The translations under genes were made by a program, and so were the position numbers. Source: Kordia sp. (GTDB lineage Bacteria; Bacteroidota; Bacteroidia; Flavobacteriales; Flavobacteriaceae). From it: a stretch of DNA of 32,296 bases. Below the pieces are notes generated by a model. That model ran no database searches. It had not been told where the DNA came from and saw nothing but the letters and a program-made list of their open reading frames with translations. The stretch lies in NCBI GenBank assembly GCA_002733415.1, contig NVVR01000034.1, positions 1 to 32,296 on the forward strand. The letters run 5' to 3'. Below are positions 1-7,510 of this stretch, in pieces (position 1 is the stretch's first letter; every line of letters begins with the position of its first letter).

Positions 1-40
1 ATTACAAGCTCAAAACCAATCTCTCTAATTTTTTTGGCAG
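1..40. other. AT-rich edge sequence left of a foreign segment
   Basis: The first 40 bases are AT-rich like the rest of the window, in sharp contrast to the GC-rich bases that follow. On the minus strand the trpA reading frame runs into this piece and stops at once, so it is not trpA. It is too short to assign and could be any piece of the host genome. Confidence 0.5.
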
Positions 41-238
41 ACGCTGGATCACGGGGCCGTCCGCCATCGGATCGGAGAACGGCACACCGAGCTCGATCAC
101 GTCCGCGCCGCCCTCGGCAAGCGCGTGCATGAAATCGACGGTCCTGGCAGGATCGGGATCGCCTGCGGTGATGAACGGGATCAGGCCCTTGCGGCCTTGC
201 TCGGCGAGTGCTGCGAAGGTCTGCTGGATACGGGACAT
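41..238 (-). pseudogene. trpA: 5' fragment of tryptophan synthase alpha subunit (foreign, betaproteobacterial)
   Basis: This is the first 66 residues of TrpA, the alpha subunit that cleaves indole-3-glycerol phosphate to indole in tryptophan synthesis. It begins MSRIQQTF and contains the family motifs [12 protein letters not shown], the active-site region [19 protein letters not shown], and then VIQR. Similarity breaks off at about base 41, where the frame enters AT-rich sequence and ends after 12 unrelated residues, leaving about three quarters of the protein missing. Base composition is far richer in GC than anything to the right of 568. The wording of the protein is typical of Burkholderia, Ralstonia or Cupriavidus. 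A DNA methylase end lies directly upstream, which from memory is the order in those genomes. The most likely explanation is a chimeric or contaminant join rather than a working gene. Confidence 0.85.
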
Positions 239-328
239 GGCAATTTTCCTGTGTCGATCCGGTGTTGGCGCTTTAGCGCCTGCTCCGGGTCCATACATAG
301 ATTGGTTCGCGATCGGGCGGCCCGGATG

Positions 329-568
329 TCAGGCACACGCCTGCGCGGCGAGCGCAGTCACGCGCTCGTGCGCGATCGCGCAATAACTTTCATTGATCTC
401 ATAGCCGACGAAGTCGCGCCCCTGCCGGGCGGCCGCGTGCTCGATCCGTTCATGGGCAGCGGTACGACCGCGGTGGCCTGTGCGGACAGCTCGCGAGCAC
501 CATCCGCTCGATGATCTCGAGCGGCTTCTGGGTCGGATGATCGACGCGCTCGGCATGCTGCCATTCAT
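329..568 (-). pseudogene. 3' fragment of a site-specific DNA methyltransferase (foreign), internally rearranged
   Basis: Read on the minus strand from about 568, the protein carries HPTQKPLEIIERMV, a conserved block of N4-cytosine/N6-adenine DNA methyltransferases. It resumes at about 421 with GRDFVGYEINESYCAIAHER, the family's C-terminal SAM-fold end, and stops at 329. The expected SAM-binding block between them (GGRVLDPFMGSGTTAVAC) is present but encoded on the opposite strand, at 428-482. The gene is therefore a C-terminal fragment with a small internal inversion. It lies 90 bases upstream of the trpA start, and both are GC-rich. From memory, betaproteobacteria such as Ralstonia carry a methylase between trpB and trpA, which fits one contiguous foreign piece. 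The right-hand join falls inside the LodA-like gene. Confidence 0.75.
422..489. other. Micro-inverted block inside the methylase fragment
   Basis: About 60 bases encode the methylase motif LDPFMGSGTTAVAC on the plus strand while both flanks encode the same protein on the minus strand. The block is bounded by short, nearly matching inverted repeats, ctgccg (422-427) and cggacag (483-489). Turning the block round restores the expected order HPTQKP, then DPFMGSGTT, then GRDFVGYEI, allowing a base or two at the joins. Confidence 0.65.
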
Positions 569-569
569 C

Positions 570-1345
570 GTTACTACACCATATAATCCTTGTCCAAAAT
601 TTGGAGGTGTTACGGCTACCATTGCAGGTTTAGCCTCGTATTCCCTTCCATTAATTTTAACTGTCGCTCTAATAATACCATCGCAAGTATCATCATGCCA
701 ACCATTGTTATTGGCAAACGTAGTGATCGGCATATTATCTGTTGACTCAGCACCTCCGTTACCCGCAAAAAATAATAACCTTCCTTCGGAGTCAGTTTGC
801 AAATGGCCTAGATTAACATTTTTTCCATAAAACTTTCCATCATCAAAACTGTAATTCTTATCGTATATGTACTTTTCTAATAATTGGCAATGTTCATCAC
901 GTTTATCTGTAGGAACTATTTTAGGTGTATTCCTATCTTTACCTGAAATAGTTATTGGGCTTGGCTTAATAGCCAACTGCTCTCTGTACCCTCCTACTAC
1001 ATCGCTATTTCTAGGAATAGATGGTATACTGTATTTCTTTCCTAAATCTAATGCATTATTAAATTCATACCAAGCTGCTTTAACATTGGCCACCTCCGCT
1101 CGCCAGTTAATAGTTGCTTCATCAGCTGTCAATTCTTTGACCACATCACCAGCACTATTAAATCCATATACCCTAAAGCGTGCAACCTCTTTTTTAATTC
1201 GGCCTTTAGTATCTTTATACCCACCTTCTGGTACTTCAGATACTCCAGGAAGATCTGAAGCCAAAAAATGTTCTGGAGAATTTCCTATACGTGCTATTCC
1301 TATTGGTGGATATATAGCTACATAACTTATTTCATTTATTTTCAT
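570..1345 (-). CDS. LodA-like quinoprotein oxidase, N-terminal part (truncated)
   Basis: About 258 residues match the N-terminal half of the LodA/GoxA family. These enzymes oxidise amino acids such as lysine or glycine using a cysteine tryptophylquinone cofactor made from their own side chains. Visible family features are IYPPIGIARIGNS near the start, the KDTKGRIKKEVARFRVYGF block at about 44-62, NWRAEVANVKAAWYEFNNALD at about 79-99, LGHLQTDSEGRLLFFAGNG, and FANNNGWHDDTCDG. The match ends after FGQGLYGVVT, where the frame enters GC-rich foreign sequence, so the part holding the cofactor-forming Trp and Cys is absent. The usual partner of LodA is the flavoprotein LodB. None is seen here, but a different flavoprotein lies 91 bases upstream. 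No signal peptide is seen. The family call is firm; the substrate is unknown. Confidence 0.8.
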
Positions 1346-1436
1346 GATGATTGTATTTGATTTGTGTAAAATTGAGCAATTTAATTTGTCTTTTACAGCG
1401 TGTTTTTACGTGTTTTGTGGTTACGTTTTAATAATT

Positions 1437-3170
1437 TTAAAGAATCGTTTTTCGTGTTCTTAATAAGAAATTAGGGTCGTTACTGTATTTTAATTTTATA
1501 TTCATTAATTCTTCATAGCTCGTTGAAAAATATGTAGATGTTGGTATAGAAGCATCTTTAAAACTGATAAATGCACCTCCTGTATGTGGTATTTTGTAAT
1601 CACGACTATCTTCCATCCAATCTTCAGCTCTATTAACAAAACGTCTGTTTTGAATCATTTCTTTAGATTGCTGTTCATCAGTAAGACAAGTGTTATCATC
1701 TCTATCCAAGAATTGATCCCACCAAGCTTGATATTGAATGGTAAAGGGCCTATTTTTATATGGAAATGAACTCCCAATAGCATCTCTTTCCTGCTCATAA
1801 TTATTATAATATTTTCCAGAAATTGCCCCTAAAGTAATATAGGTATGTACACCATGCGCTAAACTTGCGTCTGAACAATCTGGGATTTTAGAAGATTGTA
1901 ATGATTTTATTAGTGCCACTCTACTTGTATTATCCCATCCATAATTCATTGTAGTGTTCCCTATTGCCATTCGGGAAGTTATTTTATGAGGTGCTGGTCC
2001 ATCTTGATCTAAGTTTATAATGTAAGTCTTATCATTTGTTTTATTACTAATTGTTCTGTCCCAAGATTCAAAATGCCAATTATATGTATTCGAATAATTA
2101 CGAGAACTATTGTCTGTGCCTATTACCCGATCATGTTTAAAAATTAAACCTTCTAAAACATCTTCACCGAGTGTCTTTTTTATGAATTTTTTTAATTCAA
2201 TCTCTGACCCTCCATAATAACCATTCATTTGACATTTGAGATAAGCATTTGAATCTGGCTGTTCGTAATTATTTAAATGAGCTGTTTCTATTTTTAAATT
2301 AGTTCCTATTAACCCTGATAAAGTAGAAGGGTTAATAGCCTTTTCCCACAGTTCTAAGACTTTAATAGCCTGTATTTTAATAGGTTTCATTGTTATTTCT
2401 TTATCACCTATTTTAATTGTGTATGATTGATTAAATTTAATCGTAAAACTAAATGAAACCTCTGGTAATTTAAAAGTTTTAAAAACAAGTTCAGTTACTA
2501 CACCATAACTCATACCTCCTCCTCCTCTTAACGCCCAAAGTAATTTACCTTTTTTGGATTTGGGACCATCCAAATAGGATAATTTTTCTATTGTTCCATC
2601 GCCTAAAACAATGGTCGCCCCAATTAAACTTTCACAAGCCATACCGTGTAATCTTGTCCAAGGTCCCCAACCACCTCCCATGGTAAAACCTGCAATAGCT
2701 ACTGTTTCACAGGTTCCATGAGGAATTCCTATATTTTGAGTATCAAGCTCCTTCTTAATATTTATAAAACGTGCTCCTGGTCCAACAATTAGTTTCTTAT
2801 AAATCTCTTGAGTAGGCTCGTAAATCTCATTTTCAAGTATTTGAATGCTACTTAATTTAGAAAAATCAATCAGAATAGTATTAGTTCCTGAACATTCTCC
2901 CTCATGGTCATGACCACCTGAACGAAGACGTAATATGATTTCAGTTGGATGGGCATTGGCGAATTTTACTATTTCACTAACCTGTTTAGTATTTTCAACA
3001 AAGATTATTACTGATGGTCGAAATTCAAATTTTCTATTAAAAACAAGCCTTTTACTTTCATATTCTTTAGAACCTGTACAGTCAGTTAAAATTTTTGGAT
3101 TGCCTTTGTTTATTAATAGTTCTTTTAATTGATTGATTAAAGCATTGGTGTTTTTCATGTTTGTATACAT
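1437..3170 (-). CDS. FAD-linked oxidoreductase, berberine-bridge-enzyme type, bicovalent flavin
   Basis: A 577-residue PCMH-fold flavoprotein. The FAD-binding half shows RSGGHDHEG at about 83-91, with His87 as the likely 8-alpha histidyl link, and HGTCETVAIAGFTMGGGWG at about 151-169, with Cys154 as the likely 6-S-cysteinyl link; this pair marks bicovalent BBE-type oxidases. LLWALRGGGGMSYGVVTE is also typical. The C-terminus has the BBE-like end DPNFLLRTRKTIL. Family members oxidise sugars, alcohols, alkaloids or peptide-derived substrates; the substrate here is unknown. A second ATG lies at residue 5. No clear signal peptide is present. The gene sits between a structured intergenic repeat (3203-3350) and the truncated LodA-like gene. 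It could be an unusual flavin partner of that gene or an accessory oxidase of the nearby RiPP cluster; neither role is shown by the sequence. Confidence 0.85.
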   Translation of the reverse strand: MYTNMKNTNALINQLKELLINKGNPKILTDCTGSKEYESKRLVFNRKFEFRPSVIIFVENTKQVSEIVKFANAHPTEIILRLRSGGHDHEGECSGTNTILIDFSKLSSIQILENEIYEPTQEIYKKLIVGPGARFINIKKELDTQNIGIPHGTCETVAIAGFTMGGGWGPWTRLHGMACESLIGATIVLGDGTIEKLSYLDGPKSKKGKLLWALRGGGGMSYGVVTELVFKTFKLPEVSFSFTIKFNQSYTIKIGDKEITMKPIKIQAIKVLELWEKAINPSTLSGLIGTNLKIETAHLNNYEQPDSNAYLKCQMNGYYGGSEIELKKFIKKTLGEDVLEGLIFKHDRVIGTDNSSRNYSNTYNWHFESWDRTISNKTNDKTYIINLDQDGPAPHKITSRMAIGNTTMNYGWDNTSRVALIKSLQSSKIPDCSDASLAHGVHTYITLGAISGKYYNNYEQERDAIGSSFPYKNRPFTIQYQAWWDQFLDRDDNTCLTDEQQSKEMIQNRRFVNRAEDWMEDSRDYKIPHTGGAFISFKDASIPTSTYFSTSYEELMNIKLKYSNDPNFLLRTRKTIL

Positions 3171-3202
3171 TAAATGTTGTTATTAAATAAATGTAATTGA
3201 AG

Positions 3203-3350
3203 TTGTTCGAAAAAAATATTACATCGTATTACACAGGTTGAAACAAGGAACCAAACAAAAGAAGCCACAACTTATATTGTGGCTTCTTTTTTACTTATTT
3301 AACACTTGGGCTAAATCCCATTTCAATGGGATTTAGCCCAATTATGGGGC
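3203..3350 (-). repeat. Structured intergenic repeat, copy 1
   Basis: This copy holds the AT-rich element aatattacatcgtattacac (3216-3235), a perfect 14-bp hairpin (3257-3290), and a second perfect 15-bp hairpin with arms 3307-3321 and 3326-3340 and loop ttca. The same order, with related sequence, recurs at 4171-4310 and 7511-7650. On the transcribed strand the hairpins come first and the AT-rich element lies about 45-70 bases before the flavoprotein start. The unit therefore looks like a terminator followed by a promoter or leader for the next gene. A Bacteroidota promoter consensus was not clearly matched. Confidence 0.6.
3257..3290 (-). terminator. Hairpin terminator (gaagccacaa / ttgtggcttc)
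   Basis: A perfect 14-bp stem with a 6-base loop (cttata). On both strands it is preceded by A-rich and followed by T-rich sequence, so it could end transcription in either direction. It lies downstream of the decayed PI-PLC-like gene and upstream of the flavoprotein gene. Confidence 0.7.
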
Positions 3351-3601
3351 TGAAAAAATGATGCCCAGGGTAGTTGAAACGAGTCCCAAAAGGGGCTCAG
3401 AATAATTAAATTGTCCAACTTTGGATTAGCATATTTAATAATTACAACATTAGATTGTAAATACCTTGGACAAAATATTTTTACCGAGTACCAAAGAGCC
3501 TCCCCCTAACCAGAGCAACATTTTAGACACACAATCACTTTCATCGCCATAAATTCACAGATTTCTATGCTTCTTGATTCATCATGTTAACCTCGATGTA
3601 G

Positions 3602-4117
3602 TCAAAATAGTTTTGAACAGGGCTCATTTCCTTGTATATTAGGATAAATAATTTTATTATCATCATTTAAAATTTCGCATATCAGTTTGGGGATTTTGCC
3701 TTCTGCAATCAACTCTTGTGTATGAATACGTAATGCTTGTTCTTTGTTAAGTTTAAATTTTTTGATAATTTCAACTAAAGAAATTCCTATTTTAAATTGA
3801 TATGCGACCTCTAGTCTAGCCAGCGAAATAATCACTAAACTGTCTCAGTAATGTGTTGTAACTCGCTCCAAACCTACCCGAACACCATGATATTCACCTA
3901 TTTGATTTTCATACGGTGCTGGCCTAGAGTCAAAATATGGTATTCCTTTAGAAAGTTGTTGATAAATATTTGTGTACTGAGTCACATATTTCCTTGTATT
4001 TCCTGTCATAAAAGAATAAGATGCAGGATGATGTACACCCGGAATAATAAGATTAGTAATAGGCTGATTTTAAATAATATGATATAATGTTTCCATCCAA
4101 TTTTCTGGATTTATATT
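3602..4117 (-). pseudogene. Decayed PI-PLC X-domain (phosphatidylinositol phospholipase C-like) gene
   Basis: Translating one minus-strand frame from 4117 gives INPENWMETLYHII, a TAA stop (4070-4072), then ITNLIIPGVHHPASYSF, YTNIYQQLSKGIPYFDSRPAP and GEYHGVRVGL, then a TGA stop (3845-3847). This order fits the start of a PI-PLC X domain, whose family pattern is roughly IPGTHDS, then TQ..IYQQL..GIRYFDLR, then YHG. The first catalytic His is kept in PGVHH; the second position that is usually Asp is His. The same frame continues to 3602 as a 77-codon open stretch starting at a GTG, which I do not recognise and which may be further decayed sequence rather than a gene. The beginning is also broken. 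No product is expected. Confidence 0.6.
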
Positions 4118-4170
4118 TTATGCCCTCATAATTACATGCTTTTGGTTGATACATAATTAGTTAACAGGTG

Positions 4171-4310
4171 TTAAAAAAAATGCATGGTATTACATCAAAA
4201 AAAACAGTTGGTAAACAACAGAAGCCGCAACTTATATTGCGGCTTCTTGTTACCTATTTAACAATTAGGTTAAAGCCCGATTAAATGGGCATTAGGTTTT
4301 GTTATGGGCT
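4171..4310 (-). repeat. Structured intergenic repeat, copy 2
   Basis: This copy carries a diverged AT-rich element (ttaaaaaaaatgcatggtat), then the hairpin at 4220-4247, then a degenerate second stem around 4271-4300 (gccc/gggc core). The gene-free stretch 4118-4398 contains nothing else I can recognise. Compared with copy 1, an A-T pair in the first stem is replaced by a G-C pair, a compensatory change. The copy lies between the 185-residue gene and the decayed PI-PLC-like gene. Confidence 0.55.
4220..4247 (-). terminator. Hairpin terminator (agaagccgcaa / ttgcggcttct)
   Basis: A perfect 11-bp stem with loop cttata, extendable by three pairs past a one-base bulge. It lies about 150 bases downstream of the 185-residue gene and is the probable end of its transcript. 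Confidence 0.6.
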
Positions 4311-4398
4311 TTTTTACTAACTTAACTTCACTAAAGTGAGAAATATAAATACATATATTCTTTAAGCTTAAAACATCATTAAAGCAATAGTGTGTGTC

Positions 4399-4956
4399 TT
4401 ATACCTGAAATACTCCCATATTCATCTCTGATATCTGAGTAGCTATAGTAGCAAAAGACACTTTAGCTAGAGGTGTGTTAGTAGGGGATAGAATCATCCC
4501 TGCTACAGGAGTGTCCATACCTGACATTTCTAATCCTCCTAACCACCATGTATTCCTAGTTGAATGACCTTGAGCAATTAATACATTATTTAATGTATAT
4601 GTCTTATTCGTATGTTCAAAACTCATAGTTCCTACAAATGCAAAATTCAATTTTTTTGGTAGAGAACTACTTGAACTACAACCTAAGCATGAACCTTGTT
4701 TGAGTTGATCGCTAAACCAATTTGCGACTTCACTGCTACTATTACGACTAGCTTTAACTGTTATTACACCTTTCCCATCTTTTGTTTCCGTTGTGACACC
4801 ATCCCAATCCCCTCCATCTGCAATAGAATACTTATCGACTGTAAATTTGAAATTAGCAATACCAGACATATTTAAACTAAATTCATTATCATGAGTGCCA
4901 TTTTTTGTCTCAATAATTGTAGCTGTTTGCTGATCTTTTATTTGTGTGTTTTCCAT
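4399..4956 (-). CDS. Unknown 185-residue protein with a Cys/Ser-rich run
   Basis: I do not recognise this protein. It begins MENTQIKDQQ, has no signal peptide or membrane segment, and its alternating polar/hydrophobic pattern (for example IANFKFTVDKY and KKLNFAFVGTMSF) suggests a beta-rich soluble fold. At residues 88-98 it carries GSCLGCSSSSS, with cysteines at 90 and 93 followed by five serines. Runs of Cys and Ser are the residues cyclised by TOMM enzymes, but here the run sits mid-protein rather than at a C-terminal core, so it may simply be a flexible loop or a metal or disulfide site. Its upstream region is homologous to that of the 258-residue gene at 9336-10112, which suggests shared regulation. 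A hairpin terminator follows. It could be a toxin-like or structural accessory protein; the function is unknown. Confidence 0.7.
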   Translation of the reverse strand: MENTQIKDQQTATIIETKNGTHDNEFSLNMSGIANFKFTVDKYSIADGGDWDGVTTETKDGKGVITVKASRNSSSEVANWFSDQLKQGSCLGCSSSSSLPKKLNFAFVGTMSFEHTNKTYTLNNVLIAQGHSTRNTWWLGGLEMSGMDTPVAGMILSPTNTPLAKVSFATIATQISEMNMGVFQV

Positions 4957-5072
4957 CCTATTGTTTTTTTATTTGTTATAGACTCTTTTTAGGTACTTTA
5001 TTTTTAATATACCGTAGCGCTTTATACCCTATTAGGTGTTAAAGGTTCACACCTTTTAATAAAATATATTTT

Positions 5073-5211
5073 CTGTCTTCGGCCAAAGTCAGTATGCAAC
5101 TCTATATCACCTTTCACAGGAAGCTTCTTCCATAGCTGTGAAATGTGCATTTTGTTGTTGAAGTAAATCTAATTAACATATATTAATAAAAATATATCAT
5201 CGTATATCACC
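5073..5211 (-). promoter_or_regulatory. Long leader or promoter repeat, copy A (upstream of the 185-residue gene)
   Basis: About 140 bases align with 10387-10527. Shared landmarks in the same order are ctgtcttcggccaaag, cacaggaagcttctt, atagctgtg, gttgttga, ctaacatat-like sequence and the AT-rich element aatatatcatcgtatatcac. On the transcribed strand the conserved piece around 5073-5092 folds as a small hairpin with loop TGGCCG. The stretch from here to the start codon (4957-5072) also resembles its counterpart in part (ggtgttaaaggttcac, atttgttatag). This is probably a common promoter plus untranslated leader. Confidence 0.6.
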
Positions 5212-5736
5212 TAATTATAATTAGGAATTAATATGCTTTATTTGGAGTGTAATTATTGTTCTTATAGCCAATGAATTTTTATGGAAGTGTATTCGTAATT
5301 TCTTTAACTATGGAATAATTGTGCTATACCCAATTATCTGTTAATCAACACAGCCTTATACATAAAATAGAACTCAGTAGTTTCTTCCATATCTAAAATC
5401 CTATACAAGTAGATTCTAAAGGAACTCAGTATTAAGCTTTCTCAGTTCGAGCCTTTTGACTAAGGTTCAAGACATGCTAAAGTTGAGCACTATTTAAACT
5501 TAAAAATATCTCGACTACGCTTGATCAATGTTACTAAGCTAAGGGTTTTGGAGGTCAGACTGATTTTATATAGGGTATTTAAAACCTTGATACTCAATTA
5601 CACTTCGACAGGCTCAGTTTAACATTTCAATTTAATATCCGCTTAACTAACTGGTATTGCGCGCTAGATATGACTGTTATTTTCAAAATAATACAAATTA
5701 AAAAAGTATAACCTTATCTACTGACCACTAAACAAA
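5212..5736. other. Gene-free stretch with a flavobacterial-type short repeat
   Basis: No convincing reading frame is seen in either direction. The piece cacttcgacaggctcagttt (5601-5620) and the related ctcagttcgagccttttgac (5439-5458) resemble the short palindromic repeats common between genes in flavobacterial genomes. A reverse-oriented relative occurs at 10667-10685. Nothing else is recognisable here. Confidence 0.5.
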
Positions 5737-5769
5737 AAAAACCTCTGTCTAATAAAGGCAGAAGTTTTT
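5737..5769 (-). terminator. Terminator downstream of the type IX-secreted stub
   Basis: The arms aaacctctgtc and ggcagaagttt form a stem of about 10 pairs with one mismatch and a 7-base loop. On the minus strand the stem is followed by eight T residues, a classic intrinsic terminator. It lies about 180 bases past the end of the sorting-domain gene. Confidence 0.7.
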
Positions 5770-5946
5770 CTCGAATAAGTAAGGTTTCTAAAATTATTAT
5801 GCTTTATTAGGAAAAGATGATACTACAGTTTAAATAACAGAATTAATAACAATTCCTTCTTAATGAGTATTCACAGCTACCTATGCACTTTAACTTCATA
5901 TAATAATTTGAACTAACTAATCTATGTTAGCAAATTTTTATTATTG

Positions 5947-6531
5947 TTATTTTTTTATAAATTTGATTGGATTTCTATTATCCATTTTAAAGAAATACAT
6001 TCCCGCCCTTAAGTTTTGAATATTAATCCTTTCATTAGGAGAGATAGCTCCTTTCCAAACTTTAGCTCCGATAATATTATAAATATTATAATTTTCTGTT
6101 TTAGTTAACCCTGAAACTAGCATATAATTTAATGACGGATTTGGATATAAGCCAATACTTGTTTTTTCATCACTAAAATCATTTATACCAAGTACTGAAT
6201 TAATTACTATTTCCACAGTTCCACTTCTCAAAGTACCTATAAACCCACATGTGCTCATTGAAGGATTCATAATTTCTGCATAATAATAAAAAGTTCCTAC
6301 AACGTCAGTTGGTGGTAAAAATGTTATGGTAGGGGTGAAATTTACAGTAGTACTCATGTTCATAGAAGTAACAGGTGTTCCTCCAGTATTTGAATTTATT
6401 GAATTAACAAACCATTTTAAATCATAATTCGTTAAATTATGTGGTTGCGAAATACCGCCAGGACATTGAGAGAGCCATAACATAACTTGAGTTGGTGTCT
6501 CATTTTGAGTACAAGTGTAATCAATAATCAT
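5947..6531 (-). pseudogene. C-terminal stub of a type IX-secreted protein (Ig-like plus type A sorting domain)
   Basis: The last 75 or so of 194 residues form a type A C-terminal sorting domain of the Bacteroidota type IX secretion system, with IGLYPNPSLNYM, then NIYNIIGAKVWKG, then NLRAGMYFFKM and a basic end FIKK. The preceding 110 residues look like a single Ig-like or PKD-like module (VGTFYYYAEIMNPSMSTCGFIG). Such proteins normally begin with a Sec signal peptide, needed to reach the periplasm before outer-membrane export. None is present, and the frame is closed by a TAG a few codons above the start. I therefore read it as the remains of a longer secreted protein. A small intact protein is possible but could not be exported. 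Confidence 0.65.
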
Positions 6532-6545
6532 GAGGAGAAATATAT

Positions 6546-6622
6546 CATCCTATAACAGATGAGTAAGTAATAAAAGCTAAATTCCTCATCTGTTCATAGG
6601 ATGAGGAATTTAGCTTTTATTA
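6546..6622 (-). promoter_or_regulatory. Nested, mutually exclusive inverted repeats
   Basis: Arms 6568-6589 and 6601-6622 form a perfect 22-bp stem with an 11-base loop. A second pairing, 6546-6563 with 6585-6603, is complementary over 18 bases with a single unpaired base and overlaps both the loop and one arm of the first, so only one of the two can form at a time. It sits between a decayed hydrolase gene and the sorting-domain stub and may simply be an elaborate terminator. The competing layout is also what an attenuator looks like. Confidence 0.5.
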
Positions 6623-6669
6623 AGGAATATTTTTTAACTCAACATAGTTTCAGAAACTAATTTATGAGA

Positions 6670-7293
6670 TCATTCCTCTATTTTTTTTCCCAAATCGATT
6701 GACTTTGAATATCCTCTTCCAACGACATATCGCACACCATTAAGCCCTCCAAATTCACTAATATCCAGACAGTTAAAATCGATAAAAAATACTTAAGGTG
6801 AATCATATAAGCGAACTGAATATATCAAATTTGACAAATTTGAAACTGTCACCCATTGTGTATAATCGCTTTTCCAGGTGTATTTTTATTTGCTTCTTCT
6901 GAAACACGGTGTACCCCATGGTATGTCTACGGTATTTAGTATATGAAAAAGGGGTATTGCTTCAAATGAATTTTCAATCTGATAAGCGTAATTGGCCATC
7001 ATTGCAGTTCTAACAAAACGATCTGGTAGTGTTAAACTAGCAGGCAAACCAACAAAACCAGATCCTTGCCAAGGTCCTCCCAAGGTGAAATTATTAGTTA
7101 GTTCATCCTTGTTTATAGTATTAACTGGTGTAATGGATATATAATTTGATAAGTTTTTCAACTGCCATTCAAGAGAGGGGGCATTTGTAAGAACCCCAGG
7201 ATTTCCTTTCAATAATGCCGCCTCATATGTTTCATTTGTCTTTTCCGTATTCTTTAGTACCCCAAAAGTATTGTCATGAATTTGGAAACAAGT
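6670..7293 (-). pseudogene. Decayed choloylglycine hydrolase / penicillin V acylase family gene
   Basis: A minus-strand frame from 7293 gives FGVLKNTEKTNETYE, then GNPGVLTNAPSLEWQLKNL, then VGLPASLTLPDRFVR and IPLFHILNTVDIPWG. This matches the C-terminal half of linear-amide Ntn hydrolases, which cleave bile-salt-like or acyl amides, often acyl-homoserine lactones or penicillin V. After IPWG the frame is lost and ends at 6886. The neighbouring frame then picks up DYTQWVTVSNLSNLIYSVRL (the family's DYTQW block), meets a TAA just after YDSP, and runs on to 6670. The N-terminus with the catalytic Cys is absent. The changes seen are truncation, one frameshift and one stop. It shows that the belt between the RiPP cluster and the oxidase genes is decaying. 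Confidence 0.75.
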
Positions 7294-7510
7294 CTATTCA
7301 GTAATTGTTAAAAAAAAGATTAGATACTCGTCCATGTGAAGAATTCTATTGTGTAAGTCGCTTATTTGTTTAAGTCTCAAAAAACATAAGTAATAAGCTA
7401 TTGAACTATAAGTAATACCTCAACGTTATGAAAAATACTTTCCTTTTATATCAATTTTACATCTATAACAATACTCTAACATATTGTTATTCAGTAAATG
7501 CAATTTGATC

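Noticed and set aside
422..489. Site-specific invertible (phase-variation) switch
   Set aside because: The bounding repeats are only 6 bases, no invertase is nearby, and the whole segment is foreign to its surroundings.
125..514. Plus-strand frame containing DPFMGSGTTAVAC, apparently a methylase on the plus strand
   Set aside because: Only about 20 residues match. Both flanks encode the rest of the same methylase on the minus strand, so this is an inverted block, not a plus-strand gene.
867..1325. Plus-strand open frame of 152 residues
   Set aside because: It lies wholly opposite the LodA-like gene, which has strong family motifs. The plus-strand translation has no recognisable feature.
3602..3835. 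Independent 77-residue gene
   Set aside because: It begins at a GTG right after a stop in the same frame as the decayed PI-PLC-like sequence and shows no family match, so it is treated as part of the pseudogene.
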